A DNA stretch of 64,000 nt. It comes from Euclidia mi. Its lineage: Eukaryota > Arthropoda > Insecta > Lepidoptera > Erebidae. The notes beneath the pieces are model-generated. The model was not told the origin of the DNA. It searched no databases and worked only from the letters and a program-made list of their open reading frames with translations. A program made the translations under genes and the position numbers. Below, one piece after another: positions 1 through 11,064 of this stretch; the first letter of the stretch is position 1; each line of letters begins with the position of its first letter. The stretch covers positions 1,911,898-1,975,897 of the forward strand of contig OX123199.2 of assembly GCA_944739405.2 (NCBI GenBank), written 5' to 3'.

Positions 1-600
1 TGGCTGAGAATGAACGTACCTAAAGATGCTAGCATATTATATACTAGGTATTTAGCTAGAATTCCGCGTTCATTTATTAATGAATTGTACACGTGTCACA
101 TGCAGGTTGCTCACTAACAATAACGAACAAATTTAATCTTTGTCTATTTGGTATAGAAATACGAGTATCATCGTAGAATTATTAGTTGTTCGTTTTGTCA
201 AATGTTTATTATGCTACAATCGTTGTTTTTTGGTCTTCGATCTTATGTTCTTGTTACTGCCTATGGCTATGTTATTTGCAAATGCATCTATTTATGCATT
301 TACTGTTCATTGTGAACTCAAACATTAAATTCCTGCGTCGCAATTATTGAATTATATTTTTTTTTGTAATGTTTTGTGTCGCTAGGATTGTTTCTTTCAA
401 TGTCTGGTTTCTATTGAAATATATAAAACTTATAATGATAAATAAATGATAAAATGAAACCGCTGACAGCCGTAAAAATACTTAATTATCAATATGTAAC
501 TTGTTTCCTTTTTACAAAATGCTATGCATCTGGTTTTACTAAACCATCTTAAATAGTGCTGGTTATAATGTGTTCTTGTGCTTAAGCAAATGTTATTATA
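1..600. other. AT-rich DNA, no feature seen
   Basis: I see no credible coding exon, RNA gene or recognisable repeat here. The only open frame, about 60 codons near 140-328, has low-complexity hydrophobic content and no homologue that I recognise. Confidence 0.5.
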
Positions 601-624
601 TCAAACTTAATGGAACTAAACTAC

Positions 625-855
625 CTTTAACTAAAGTGGGTATTTGCACATAAATTGAATCAATAACTTCCATTCTTGAATAACTAAGTGGCTATTTACA
701 TATAAATCAATTAAATAATTTTTATACCTCATTAAATAACTAAAGTGGTTGTTTACACACAAATTAAAATAATTTCAATACTTAAATAACTAATGTGGGT
801 ACTTATACATAAATCAATAATTTATATACTTTAATAACTAAAGCAAATTAATTGA
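625..855. repeat. Degenerate minisatellite, about 50-55 bp unit
   Basis: The phrase taactaaagtggg-TATTT-acacataaat recurs at about 628, 681, 736, 786 and 835 with substitutions and small indels. This gives four to five diverged head-to-tail copies. It is an old tandem array of AT-rich DNA with no coding capacity. Confidence 0.6.
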
Positions 856-1500
856 TTTACAAGTTAGAGATAATACCTTTTCGTATTTCACCGTCGTTTA
901 TTTTAACCCAAAAGCTGAATATAATAATTGAATCTTATTCTATTACAGCATAAATAAGTTTATAAACGATTGGGTACAGTGTCATTAACAACAATGTAAG
1001 ACGCATATGTATGCGAAGTTATAATTACCTACATACTTATTTGTGAAGGCCAACAATAGTGCTATCGTTTTCGAGTTGGAGCTCACAAGTCACAAGATAA
1101 CGCATTGTTTTGTTAACGATTTATGTAAACATGCTAACATAAAATGAATAAATATTTCAGTTATAAATTGTCGCAGAAGTTTATTAAATGTAATATTGTT
1201 ACAGGGAATCTGTTATTTATCTAACTAAATATCGAAATATCAGATAACTATCTAACTATATAAATGTCAGATGTGTTTCTCTTGGTGATTTCCATATAAA
1301 AGATCTTAAATTAACTCACTACAAAGTTTAAGAATGTAATGATTAATGCTCATCACTAATGATCTAATCACTAAAATAACTTAACACTTTGTTACAAATA
1401 ATATAAAATCTTTAACTCCCGATTACAGCTAAATCATGTACCCAAATATCTTGTTATATATAGCTTTAGTAATGACTGATCGAAATATAATAAAATATTT
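856..1500. other. AT-rich DNA, nothing recognised
   Basis: No coding frame with splice context, no terminal inverted repeat and no tRNA-like box is visible in this stretch. Confidence 0.4.
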
Positions 1501-1504
1501 TTTC

Positions 1505-1868
1505 CCTTATGGCTCAGTGGCTGAAAGGTTGTTGTCGGATCGGTCTGTGGTTCGATTCTCGCTTGTGTTTTTTTGTGTTTTTAACTATGGTAGTGTGTGT
1601 ATACTATGTCGTCGACCGTCTCCTTCGACGATGTATTATACATTACATCTTGCTTCGAATATTCTTTTTTTGTGTTTTTAACTATGGTAGTGTGTGTATA
1701 CTATGTCGTCGACCGTCTCCTTCGACGATGTATTATACATTGCATCTTGCTGAGAATTTTTTTTTTGTGTGTTTTTTAACAATGGTAGTGTGTACTATAT
1801 CATCGACTGTCTCCTTCGATGATGTATTGTTCATTACATCTAATAAAGAATTGTGTATTTGCCGCTAA
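1505..1868 (+). mobile_element. tRNA-derived SINE with triplicated internal module
   Basis: The left end looks like a tRNA gene, with an A-box-like segment (tggctcagtggctgaaagg) and a B box (ggttcgattct) near 1548. Downstream a module of about 97 bp containing TATGGTAGTGTGTGTATACTA and GTCGTCGACCGTCTCC occurs three times, with phase marks near 1581, 1678 and 1776. The third copy is more diverged. Open frames across it are by-products of the repeat. The tRNA-like head means it should not be called a functional tRNA gene. Confidence 0.65.
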
Positions 1869-2162
1869 TGGCTATTGTGTCATGTTTATGATTAAATGTT
1901 GTCCTTGAGTCGCGGCAATGGAATGCGGACTCACTTGTTTACGTCAGCCGATCACTCGGCTCAAAACATCGTATTATACTTTATACATAATTATAATGAA
2001 CACTTTTTTTGCTTTTACAATTCGCATCGAGCGCGTTAATGAGCAATTTGTTTGTGATACTGCCAACTGATCGTAATATTGTTAGTATCGTAATATAGTA
2101 AAATCGTAATATTAGTTTACGACTTATACACTTTCAATTAATTTCACTTATCGAATACGGGT

Positions 2163-2797
2163 TGTCAGGTGGTGCCTACCAACATAGACTGGGTGGCTAT
2201 TTGCTATAAAACTCACGTATAATACCTCTTCGCGCGTCGTGTATTATAATGAATACGACTCGCATCAGGAATGAATGCTGGCTTGTTCATACGTATGATT
2301 GTGTGTGGGCCTTTTGAATGTGATGTACCTATGTCAGGTAATAGGAACGTTCAATGCTTGGTAACGTATGAATGGTCGAGGGTTATACTTGTTTTTTTTT
2401 CTCTTTCAGGGTTAATAGTTGTCTTGTATTTAACCTACTGACACCACCACCACTCGTCTGGCCCGGTCGACCCCGCCACCCGCGACCCTGCAACGGACTA
2501 TAAATATTGAAGCGCTGGCTGCGCACGGTCCTTTTTGGCGGCTCCAGCACGACGAGCTAAGTGACCACCCTTCCTGACGACAACCGGGCAGGTGGACCCT
2601 CAACTAAACCTTTACCATCGCCGAATCACGCGACCCTGTTTATATCTTTTTTTTAATAACATTTAAATAGTAATTTCTTCGCTAGTGAAACGCTTGCTAA
2701 ATGATGTTTAAATTTATTTGAGAAATAAATCAATTTGTATTGTAACATTTAACCACGTTTCTCATTTAAACACACCCTGAGTAGGGAAAACGTTACA
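2163..2797 (+). repeat. Possible solo LTR
   Basis: A segment bounded by TGTCAGG and ACGTTACA (TG...CA) contains a TATA-like element (ctataaat near 2499), a GC-rich stretch downstream of it and an AATAAA signal near 2724. That order is what an LTR shows. No convincing flanking duplication, primer-binding site or gag/pol is visible, so an unrelated promoter-like repeat remains possible. Confidence 0.3.
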
Positions 2798-3159
2798 GTG
2801 GACACCTGAAAGGTTTCTTACAACGTTACAAGCATTGCGTTTGAATTTCTTTCTTTCAAACGCCTTTCCTTACATATATCATCGTCATCTCAGCCTAGAA
2901 ACTTCCACTGCAGGACATAGGCTTCCCCTTAAGCTCTCCACACATACCGATCTGGAGCCGCCCGCAAACAACCGCTTCCCGCGATTAAAATCATAATATC
3001 CTATAACTTTATCCTAGGATACCCACTGAGCGCATCGAAGTGGTGCTATAATACAATCAATAGATAGTACCAGCCCGTTATATGTTGACCAGTTAACGAT
3101 AAACATATCTACATAAATTCTTAAAAATATAGGTAAGTACATGTTATAGAGAAATTAGT

Positions 3160-3521
3160 CAGCGACACCCAAGTGGAGATACTAATGGACTGCCATGCAG
3201 AGAGTTCGAATCCACGGCGCGCACCAATGACTTTTCGAAGTTAAGTGCGTATTCAATTGTTAATTATCGCATGCCCCGTGCCTCGGAGAGCACGTTAAAC
3301 CGTCGGTACCGGCGGTGATTAAGCTCTTTGTCAGTTATTACAGGGCGTCAGTACCTCTGAATAAACTGAAACTAGACTCTGAGATCAGACGGCAGTCGTC
3401 TCTGTAAAGCAGAGTGCAAAGTGCAAAGTGAGAAGCAAATTTTCAGTCAAATCTGGTTAGACTAGTAAGCGGACAGCTGCAACTGGGATAACATTAGGAT
3501 GATAAAAAAAAAAAAAAAAAA
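3160..3521 (+). mobile_element. tRNA-derived SINE (family 3), A-tailed
   Basis: It contains a B-box-like gttcgaatcc (near 3206), the family core GACTTTTCGAAGTTAAGTGC, the module tgcctcggagagcacgttaa, and a poly-A tail at 3505-3521. Related copies or parts lie at 13660-13950 (minus), 15100-15360 and 20555-20875. Confidence 0.7.
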
Positions 3522-3689
3522 CCGATACAATACCGACAAAGGCGGTAAATCGCTACCCTCAGATGTGGACCAAAGGAAAACTCCACAAAAGCTGTACATA
3601 GATGTTACCATGACAGCCGACATTCAGACGCGGAACAATCGATAGCAGATACCGACATAAACAAATTGATAGAATCGCGAGATCAGACT

Positions 3690-3805
3690 GCACGGAGGGT
3701 GTAGTGGGTTAGGTACTCGTCTCGCCGTTTCACACTGTGCTGAGTTTTGTGGATTCGATCCCCACACGGGGGAACACTTGTATGATTAGTTATGTGTTGA
3801 GCATA
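3690..3805 (+). mobile_element. tRNA-derived SINE head (family 4), truncated
   Basis: The stretch has a tRNA-like layout ending in gtggattcgatccccacacggg (B box), with the TCTCGCCGTTTCACACTGTGC segment that recurs in the other family-4 copies. The body is truncated. Confidence 0.5.
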
Positions 3806-3929
3806 TTTCGTTCATAGAATATATTTTATTTTTTATGGACTCACCTGTATCCCCGAAGAAGTCGGCAGGTGTATAATATTGCACCAAGATTTCGGCATGT
3901 TAAATATAATAATAAAATTAATTTATTAT

Positions 3930-4162
3930 TATTACCAGCTAATCCCAAACTTGGCAAAGCTTGTATAATAGGTACTAGACAATAGACATACAAAATATTG
4001 TTTTTTTTTGTAAATACATACATATTTATACATAAAAATACCCTGACCAAGGCAAACAACAATGTTCTGACACAAAAATATTTTACTTAAGCGGGTATCG
4101 AACCTGCGACCTTCGGCGTAGCAGTCGGATGCACACGCGCTACGCTACGCACCGGGTCGTTG
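3930..4162 (-). mobile_element. tRNA-derived SINE (family 2)
   Basis: Read on the minus strand it starts with a tRNA-like head (B box in gcgggtatcgaacctgcg, as its reverse complement) and runs into the shared tail module with caagctttgccaagtttggg. Related copies are at 5494-5936, 20250-20475, 21312-21504, 32318-32552 and 52533-52752. Confidence 0.65.
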
Positions 4163-4473
4163 GATGTCTCTAAAGTTCCGTATCACAGTTTTTACTGTTA
4201 GTGGGAGAGTATTCTTTAAAAACAATACAAGTCTCCAGTAACTTTATAATGAGGCATAAAATTAATACCTGTGGATGTAAGGAAATAAGAATTCTATAAG
4301 TAGATCAATTTCAAGTTATTGCCTTACTCTACGGAAATAACTTGTGTTGTCATTTTTATAACTACTTTAACCATCATCGTCACCCTGCCGTAGTCTACAG
4401 CTTATCTACTTTGCCGAGGCCTACCAGTAGTGTACTATGATGTAACAATAGGCACTGAAATGATTATTATTTA

Positions 4474-4530
4474 CTAGTCAACGCCAGCGGCTTCGCACGC
4501 ACATATTTTCGAATCTCCCATTTTGCTCGA
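4474..4530 (-). mobile_element. Helitron-like 3' end fragment
   Basis: Read on the minus strand the sequence runs through a GCGAAGCCGC-type GC-rich segment and stops at CTAG followed by T. This matches the hairpin-plus-CTRR ending typical of Helitrons. Similar ends occur at 33340-33384, 42200-42282 and 53613-53660. The element body is not identifiable. Confidence 0.4.
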
Positions 4531-5490
4531 TCCCGTGGGAATTTCGGGAAATCCCGTCTTAGTGCACCCCTACAGTCCCCAAGGAATATACATGCTAAAG
4601 TTCAGCTTCTTGCGCCAAATAGTTTCGGCTGTAGCTTGTCTGTCAGTCAGTCAGTAACGCAAGGATTTTATACAGATTGTAGAGTCTGGACTGAATTACG
4701 CCCCCTAGCGGGCTCGACTGCGACAGAGCACTTTTAAAAATAAATGTAAGTTATTCCCGTCGCACACTGTGGGAATTTTACAGTCTAGGGGTATTTAATT
4801 TGAAATTGAAATAACTCTGTACCTATATATTAAATCCTTGCTTTACAGACTGCCAGTCAGGTAATGCAAGGCGAATCTACTAGGCGCTAGAAGCTGAAGT
4901 TTGGCCTTGAGGGGCACTAAGCATCGGGTTTTCCGTTTTCCGAAATTCCTCCGGGAACCGTCAGAAATACTTAAAAAATATGCCGCCATCCTCTAGTAGG
5001 CTATATTTATCAATTGATACAAAATATTTTTAAAATCCGTGAAGCGTCTCGAGAAACTTGATCAAAACTCACACTAGACTCTTAGCATGTACCGCACTAA
5101 TAGTTCGAATTTAAAACATTTAACTGACTGGTGACTCCTCTAACGTAACATTCCTTATTCCTTCTCCCCCGATCTTTTTCTAAACTGCAGTTTAAATGTC
5201 ATATTTTTGTGAACACCAAAATATGATTTACGGATCATAGGCCTATTAATATCTCGAAACAATTGGTCATCTGATCCGAAACTAAACAGAGCCGTTACTA
5301 TGATAACCAAATAACTGATAAACATGCTTGTATTTTTCCAAAAACATATCATAACATTATTACTATAAGATCAATTACACCCAGACACAGAAAAATAATC
5401 GGGCTCATGACACAGAGAAATAGGAAGGAATCAAACTTTAGGGTTACTACCCCTAGACCATGTTAACCATCAGGCCAGTCATGAAATAAA
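4531..5490. other. Repeat scraps, no gene
   Basis: Two related segments (cagtcagtcagtaacgcaagg near 4650 and actgccagtcaggtaatgc near 4850) suggest an old duplicated repeat. A stray open frame at 5155-5352 on the minus strand has no recognisable content. I see no host gene. Confidence 0.4.
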
Positions 5491-5493
5491 GAT

Positions 5494-5936
5494 ATTTCAT
5501 GACCCGGTGTGGTAGCGGGAGTGAAACCGACTGCTACGCAAATGGTATGATGGTGGTGCTAAAAGAGTGGCCACGAGTTTTATTGCCCGTTCTTTCTCGT
5601 GGTTTTACATATTGCTTTGCGAAAGAGGCAGTTAATGTAAATGTAGAAGCATTAAGTAATTTAATTTTAAAATTAACGTTCATAAGCGTCACCTTGTGAC
5701 CTAGATGAATAAATGACTTTGACTTTGACTTTAGTCTCGGTTTCGACACCCGCAGAAATCCAAAATTGGTGTGCGTGAACATTAATGTTTGTCTAGGTGT
5801 TTCTACGTATAATATGTTTGTAGGTACTTAAAAGTAAAAAGAGGTATATAATTATGTATGTTTATCATTGTGTTGTACCCATCGCATAATTAAGCTCTGC
5901 TTAGTTTGGGACTAGATGGAGTTATTGTTCATTCAT
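5494..5936 (+). mobile_element. Family-2 SINE split by a LINE 3' tail
   Basis: The SINE head (gtggtagcgggagtgaaaccgactgctacgc) and its tail (ggtttcgacacccgcagaaa to ttagtttgggactagatgg, then ATTC repeats) are separated by about 190 bp of foreign DNA at 5548-5735. The joined outer parts follow the order seen in intact copies. Confidence 0.6.
5548..5735 (+). mobile_element. 5'-truncated LINE 3' end nested in SINE
   Basis: This insert ends in ctagatgaataaatgactt followed by a TGACTT-type tail (gactttgactttgact). That is the kind of 3' end left by CR1/Jockey-like LINEs. It carries no domain. Confidence 0.5.
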
Positions 5937-6251
5937 TCATTCATTTATTTATTTGCAAGAAATATGGTACATAAGATGTTAAAATACAATATAAGATCAC
6001 GACATATTTCACCTTCTTTAAAGGTGTGCAAATTTAAACATTGAGTTAAAAAATAAATTAATAACTTACTAAGTTTAATGATAATATTAAGTGTATTACA
6101 ATGCATTTCCATAATAGAAAAAACGAAAGGAGCTCTTTTTAAGAAAATCTTTAATAGTATAAAAGCTTTCCTCTGTCAGCCAATGCCGCAAAGCTTGACA
6201 GAATTTACCATATGGCAAATCAGCAATATGTTTAGGCAAAGAGTTAAAAAT

Positions 6252-8969
6252 TTAAGGTTCCATGTAAGCACAACTGCGTCTAAAAAGTTCCAATTTTGGT
6301 ACTGGCATTTTGAGATGAATTTGAGTTACTTTACGCTTACTTTTGTTGTTGTTGCATTCGAAGAGGTACGGATGACCTTTGACAAATTTTGCAACTTCAT
6401 ATATGTAAATACCAGGGACAGTAAGTAATTTCTCCGACTTAAATATAGGCTTACAGGACTCATGCCATCTCATTCCATAAATTGAACGGATGCATTTTTT
6501 TTGCGCTATGAAGACCCTCATAAGGTCAGTAGAGTTACCCCAGACCACTATGCCATATCGTATAATCGAACAAACATAGGCATGATATACCATTAAGGAG
6601 GTACGTCTTGATGTTATATCTTTAAGTTTACGCAGAGCAAAGACGAATCTATTGATATTGTTGCAAATGCTATCGACATGACCTCTCCATGTAAAATGAG
6701 CGTCTAGTGTTATTCCCAAGAATTTTGTGCTTTCTATTAGTTCTATTTTATTATTGTTGTATTTAATATTTAATTTTAACTGATTACTTTTGAAGGTTCT
6801 AAAGTGCATAATTTTTGTCTTTTTAATATTTATCCTTAATTTATTTACATCTAGCCATTTAATAATTTGTAGAAGTGTTTCATTTACTTCAGACTCGTAA
6901 TAATCTATATTTTTACATTTTATTATAACAGTGGTGTCGTCAGCAAATAAGACAGAGTTGTGTGATACCGCACGTGGGAGGTCGTTAATATAGACAAGGA
7001 ACAATAAAGGTCCCAATATGCTTCCTTGTGGGACGCCAGAGTAGTTTACACGTTGTTCCGAATCGTAATTTTGTATTGAATTAGTAGAATTATTAAATTT
7101 TGTCACTCTTGTAAACTGCATTCTATTACTCAAATATGATTGGAACCATTGCGAAGCTATACCTCTTATTCCATATTTTTCTAATTTGTCAATAAGTATC
7201 GAGTGATCTACAAAATCGAACGCCTTGCTAAGATCAAGAAAAAGGGCAGTTGTCGGTACTTTTGCATTTATATTTTGAATTATAGAATTAACCAAGGTAA
7301 AGGTAGCCAGTTGAGTTGATTTACATTTTCTAAAACCATACTGTTCTTTAGCTAGAATATCATTCTTATCTAGGAATTTAAGAAGTCTTTTGTATACTAC
7401 CCTTTCAAAAATTTTTGACAATATAGGAGTTAAAGCTATAGGTCTGTAGTTATTCTTGTCTTGCTTAGAACCTTTTTTGAATAGGGGTTTTATAACAGAC
7501 AGTTTAAGTTTATCTGGGAAAAGTCCTTGTTCAATAGATAGATTAATTATATGTGACATAGGTACCGCTACATACAATGCAATACGTTTTAGCAGGTCTG
7601 CGTGGATCTGATCATAACCAGCACACTTTGAATTTTTTAATGACATAATTATCTGATAGATTTCACCTGGATTTGTAGGTTCCAGGAAGAAACTTGAAAC
7701 ATTAGTTTTTAATTTGTGAGTGTCATAATTTAGTGTGTCTGTTGTTGTCATTACTGGGTTATTTTGTATTATGTCAATAAAAAAGTTATTAAATAAATTA
7801 GCTATGTCTAATCCTGTTTCAACAAAGTTACCATTATCAATTAAATTATCAATATATTCTTTTGAATTAGAATTACCCATACTGCGCTTGACAATATCCC
7901 ATGCAGCCTTACCTTTATTTTTCGAATTAGATATATGCTTTAAGTTGTAATGAGACTGAATAGTATTAATGCATTTTTTTAACAAGTTCGAATATTTTTT
8001 AAACTGACTCTTGCTATTACTAGTCTTGTCAATATAGTATTTATATCTTAAGGTTCTTTTAGTTTTACAACTTCGTTTGATACCTTTTGTGGCCCAAGCA
8101 ATACCTTTAACTTTGTGACTTATTTTAATTCTTATAACAGGAAAACAAAGTTTGTAAAATAATACAAGTTCGTTGTGAAAGGCAGTAAAAGCGTCATTAG
8201 CATTTGTTATATTAAAAACTTCAGAAAATGTTAAGCTACCAATACATTCCATGAATTTTCTTGTATTTACTTTTGAATGGTCATTTACTCTAATAAAATA
8301 ATTGTAAGCAAGTTTTCTGTTAGTCAGGGACTGAAATTCTGCAATTTGTGCTGTATTATGGTCCGATAAACATAGGTTGAACGTCTGACCTGTTACTCCT
8401 GAAATGTTGCTAATAATATTGTCGATGCATTTGTTTAACCTTGTAGGTTCTTTGATATGACATTGCAAACCATAGTTTGATATTGTATCTAAAAATTGAG
8501 TGCTGATGTTATTCTTACATAATATATTAATATTAAAATCACCACATATAATTATTTTACTTTTCTTGTTTTGAAGTTTAGTCAAGGTTTCATTCAGTTT
8601 GGCAAAAAAAAGTTTGATGTCAGAATTAGGAGTTCTATAGATGCACAAGATGATAAGTTTCATTAGTTGAATTTCGATACCACATATTTCAAAATGTTTT
8701 TCTATACTCAAGTCTTTTAATTCTTTTATTTCTACACCTTGTATGTTATTTGCACATAGAATACACGTGCCACCTCTCCGTTGCTTTTCCCTTGAGAATA
8801 TGGTTTGAAGCTTAAAATTATTTAAATTTAAGTACTTTTCTTCCCCCTTAACTATAAAATGTTCAGTAAGGCACACAGCGATAATATTTGTCTTTGATTG
8901 GTGTAATTCGTTTAAAGCCAGGTCAAGATCATGCATTTTGTTAAGAGCCCCAGCAATGTTTTGATGCAT
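6252..8969 (-). CDS. LINE ORF2: endonuclease and reverse transcriptase
   Basis: The 905-residue frame has an N-terminal exonuclease-endonuclease-phosphatase fold: CLTEH near 33, GDFNIN near 143 and the SDHN catalytic histidine motif near 202. A reverse transcriptase follows, with FLDLSKAFDFVDH near 578, SGVPQGSILGPLLF near 648 and the FADD active site near 673, then a thumb/C-terminal region. There is no RNase H or restriction-like endonuclease, which fits the CR1 group. The product nicks genomic DNA and primes reverse transcription of its own RNA. The frame is open upstream of the first ATG and overlaps the end of ORF1, so translation may use reinitiation or another start. No internal stop or frameshift is seen, so the copy may encode a full enzyme. 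Exact clade is uncertain. Confidence 0.9.
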   Translation of the reverse strand: MHQNIAGALNKMHDLDLALNELHQSKTNIIAVCLTEHFIVKGEEKYLNLNNFKLQTIFSREKQRRGGTCILCANNIQGVEIKELKDLSIEKHFEICGIEIQLMKLIILCIYRTPNSDIKLFFAKLNETLTKLQNKKSKIIICGDFNINILCKNNISTQFLDTISNYGLQCHIKEPTRLNKCIDNIISNISGVTGQTFNLCLSDHNTAQIAEFQSLTNRKLAYNYFIRVNDHSKVNTRKFMECIGSLTFSEVFNITNANDAFTAFHNELVLFYKLCFPVIRIKISHKVKGIAWATKGIKRSCKTKRTLRYKYYIDKTSNSKSQFKKYSNLLKKCINTIQSHYNLKHISNSKNKGKAAWDIVKRSMGNSNSKEYIDNLIDNGNFVETGLDIANLFNNFFIDIIQNNPVMTTTDTLNYDTHKLKTNVSSFFLEPTNPGEIYQIIMSLKNSKCAGYDQIHADLLKRIALYVAVPMSHIINLSIEQGLFPDKLKLSVIKPLFKKGSKQDKNNYRPIALTPILSKIFERVVYKRLLKFLDKNDILAKEQYGFRKCKSTQLATFTLVNSIIQNINAKVPTTALFLDLSKAFDFVDHSILIDKLEKYGIRGIASQWFQSYLSNRMQFTRVTKFNNSTNSIQNYDSEQRVNYSGVPQGSILGPLLFLVYINDLPRAVSHNSVLFADDTTVIIKCKNIDYYESEVNETLLQIIKWLDVNKLRINIKKTKIMHFRTFKSNQLKLNIKYNNNKIELIESTKFLGITLDAHFTWRGHVDSICNNINRFVFALRKLKDITSRRTSLMVYHAYVCSIIRYGIVVWGNSTDLMRVFIAQKKCIRSIYGMRWHESCKPIFKSEKLLTVPGIYIYEVAKFVKGHPYLFECNNNKSKRKVTQIHLKMPVPKLELFRRSCAYMEP

Positions 8970-9018
8970 TACGAAAATACTGCTACTACTACTTTTCTTG
9001 TTCCAGTTCTTACAATGG

Positions 9019-9795
9019 TCAACGAAAAAATTGTTCGTTAGTAGGACTTTTTGTGGTGGCTTTTATTTTATTTACGACAGCAAAGTAGTAGGGGATCGTT
9101 CCTTTGACGGGTTTTGATGTGCTAACAGTAGTCATAGTCTTTGTATTTATAGTTGTCTGTCTTTGTCTGTCATTAGGATAAGTTATTTTATTTTGGCGAA
9201 GTTTAGTGTAGGAACCACTTGAATGTGCATTACGAATTGAACTACGATTGTACTTTGAAAGCGTTTGTTTATTATTATGATTGGTAAAGTTATATGATAG
9301 AAATGTTTTATTATAATAAAGTTTATTAATTGTTGTTATTATTTGTTGAGCTATATTGGTAGTACCAGTACTCGTCTCCATGAAAGTGCAGTTTGATGTG
9401 TTCTGAGCAATTAATTTAAGATGGTAGTTTAGTTTCTGCGTATTAAGAAATGCATTGTATAACACATTCGTTAAGATAACATTACAGGTTTTAAGAGTTT
9501 TAAGTGCTACTGTTATTTCTGACAATATTTTAAAAGGATTTGAGTCATTGCTACCAGTCAATATGAGAACATAATCTTTGCTTGTAAGCTGTTTCGAAAT
9601 GTTGTAACAATTGGATAGAACATCTTCTGTTCTTGCCTGTGGTTTTCTAAATGATAATAACTTGTAATTCTTTGGTAATAGACTATCTTTTTCTAAAAAT
9701 AGTTTGTGTATTAGTCCCTGTCCCTGGTCATCAGAAAGTAATTGCAATTTTATATTGAGCTTAAATTCTGCATGCAAATGTATATCGCTTAACAA
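9019..9795 (-). CDS. LINE ORF1 fragment with esterase-like motifs
   Basis: This 258-residue frame lies directly upstream of the reverse transcriptase ORF on the same strand. LLSDDQGQGL near residue 20 and VLILTGSND near 77 resemble the catalytic-serine and oxyanion blocks of the SGNH-hydrolase (esterase) domain carried by many CR1-type ORF1 proteins. The usual GDS serine is replaced by SDDQ, so hydrolase activity is doubtful. The C-terminal third is Asn/Lys/Thr-rich and probably disordered, as in nucleic-acid-binding ORF1 tails. The zinc-finger N-terminus of complete ORF1 proteins is absent, which suggests 5' truncation. Confidence 0.6.
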   Translation of the reverse strand: MLSDIHLHAEFKLNIKLQLLSDDQGQGLIHKLFLEKDSLLPKNYKLLSFRKPQARTEDVLSNCYNISKQLTSKDYVLILTGSNDSNPFKILSEITVALKTLKTCNVILTNVLYNAFLNTQKLNYHLKLIAQNTSNCTFMETSTGTTNIAQQIITTINKLYYNKTFLSYNFTNHNNKQTLSKYNRSSIRNAHSSGSYTKLRQNKITYPNDRQRQTTINTKTMTTVSTSKPVKGTIPYYFAVVNKIKATTKSPTNEQFFR

Positions 9796-9971
9796 TGCAA
9801 TATTATTATGTCATGAAGCTGATCTGATGGTGGAGCTGGAAGGTGGTCATAGGACCTCCGCAATACAACGACACGAATTGAGTTACTTTGGGGCTCTTAT
9901 CGTATCGACGATTTTATAAAAAAAATCTTATAGGCAATTTCTTAGCAACGAGACTTGTTATCCCTGAAGGC

Positions 9972-10051
9972 AAAGCTCTAGTTCTTTTAAATTAATTTAC
10001 TTTGAGATTATTCAATCTCAAAGTAAATTAATTTAAAAGAACTAGAGCTTT
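9972..10051. repeat. Perfect hairpin, 38-nt arms, 4-nt loop
   Basis: The segment 9972-10009 is followed by attc and then by its exact reverse complement at 10014-10051. The arm begins aaagctctagttctttt. No target-site duplication or transposon terminus flanks it. It belongs to the series of short-loop inverted duplications in this window. Confidence 0.9.
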
Positions 10052-10750
10052 ATTCTTGTATTCACTGGCGTTGCTGTTGGTGTCCCAAGAAGATAGACTT
10101 TTTGCAAACAAACATTCAGGGCTTCACATCCTTTGTATCAAACAGTTGTGTTCTACATTTTATGCTTTAGTGAAGTTTGATACTTTTTTAACTGTAATTT
10201 TTTCAAATGTGTTTGGCTTTATATATGTTAATATTATTATCTATGACTTCTAGTCGTGTCTAGAAAAATGTAAATTTGAATGTAAATAAATATATTTGAT
10301 TTTGTGTGAGAGTGGTCCTCTTTGTGTGAGTGATTTTCCTGAAAGACTTTTTATTAATTTAGGGACTTCATGAAGTTTTTTCACACGTAATTAAACTCAA
10401 GCCAATAATAGAGTACCATGTATGTCAATGATAGAGTACAAACAGGATACTCTATTATAGACTTTTTAAATCATTAAATAATTTGCTCCTAGCCTAGCTA
10501 TCCCAAAATATTTAATAATTGTCCACAAATATGATATATTCCAGACAACTAGCTAGAACATCGCATATTTTTTTAGGAATGGACATTTTACGTTGTGTAA
10601 GAATGATAACGTCAGAATGAATTTAAACAAAATCCATTAAAATGTTACGGTAAATTTACATTCGGGGTAATCGTGAGGATGAGCATTGCGATCCTATAAA
10701 CGTGCATTTAACTTCACACTTAGGTGCTTGACACCCAAAAATATTTTTTC
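10052..10750. other. AT-rich DNA with 3'-UTR-like segment
   Basis: The segment to about 10310 ends in aatgtaaataaatatatttga, resembling a polyadenylation region of a LINE or gene on the plus strand. No supporting coding sequence is found next to it. The rest (10310-10750) shows nothing recognisable. Confidence 0.3.
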
Positions 10751-10756
10751 CTAAGA

Positions 10757-11057
10757 GCGGTTTCAGATTAGCGTTTTATACGCGCGTATAAGCTCGTTTT
10801 TTGAAGTGCATATAGGCGCGTATAGGCGCGCCTTTTGGCACACGCGCAACTCGTACGAGCATTGACGCGCTTCTAAGCTCGTATAACCACGAGCCGTCAG
10901 AATCCATGTTGACACTGACAAGACGTCACTATAATTTCGAGCGAACACGCCCGTTTACGTGAGTCTGGTTTTTTGAAGCGCGTAATGTAGCGCGCGTGTA
11001 AGCGCGTATGCTGAAACGACCGTATACGCGCAGAAAAATACGCTAATCTGAAACCGG
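10757..11057. mobile_element. GC-rich MITE with 7-bp target duplication
   Basis: The terminal inverted repeats are gcggtttcagattagcgt at the left and the reverse complement of ccggtttcagattagcgt at the right, differing only at the first base. The 301-bp body is rich in CGCG and GCGCGTATA motifs, quite unlike the AT-rich flanks. CCTAAGA is present immediately outside both ends (10750-10756 and 11058-11064). No transposase is encoded. An open frame on the minus strand across it is incidental. Confidence 0.8.
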
Positions 11058-11064
11058 CCTAAGA

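Larger units (their letters stand above)
5936..9960 (-). mobile_element. CR1-like LINE, 5' region incomplete
   Basis: The element is read right to left. A partial ORF1 at 9019-9795 is followed at once by an unbroken ORF2 at 6252-8969, about 300 bp of 3' untranslated region, and an ATTC/TTTA simple tail near 5936-5955 (GAAT-type on the sense strand). The close ORF1-ORF2 spacing and their frames are typical of two-ORF LINEs. The right boundary is not sharp: recognisable ORF1 fades at 9795 and a 38-bp hairpin begins at 9972. Because ORF2 has no stop it is the youngest-looking LINE in the window. Confidence 0.8.
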
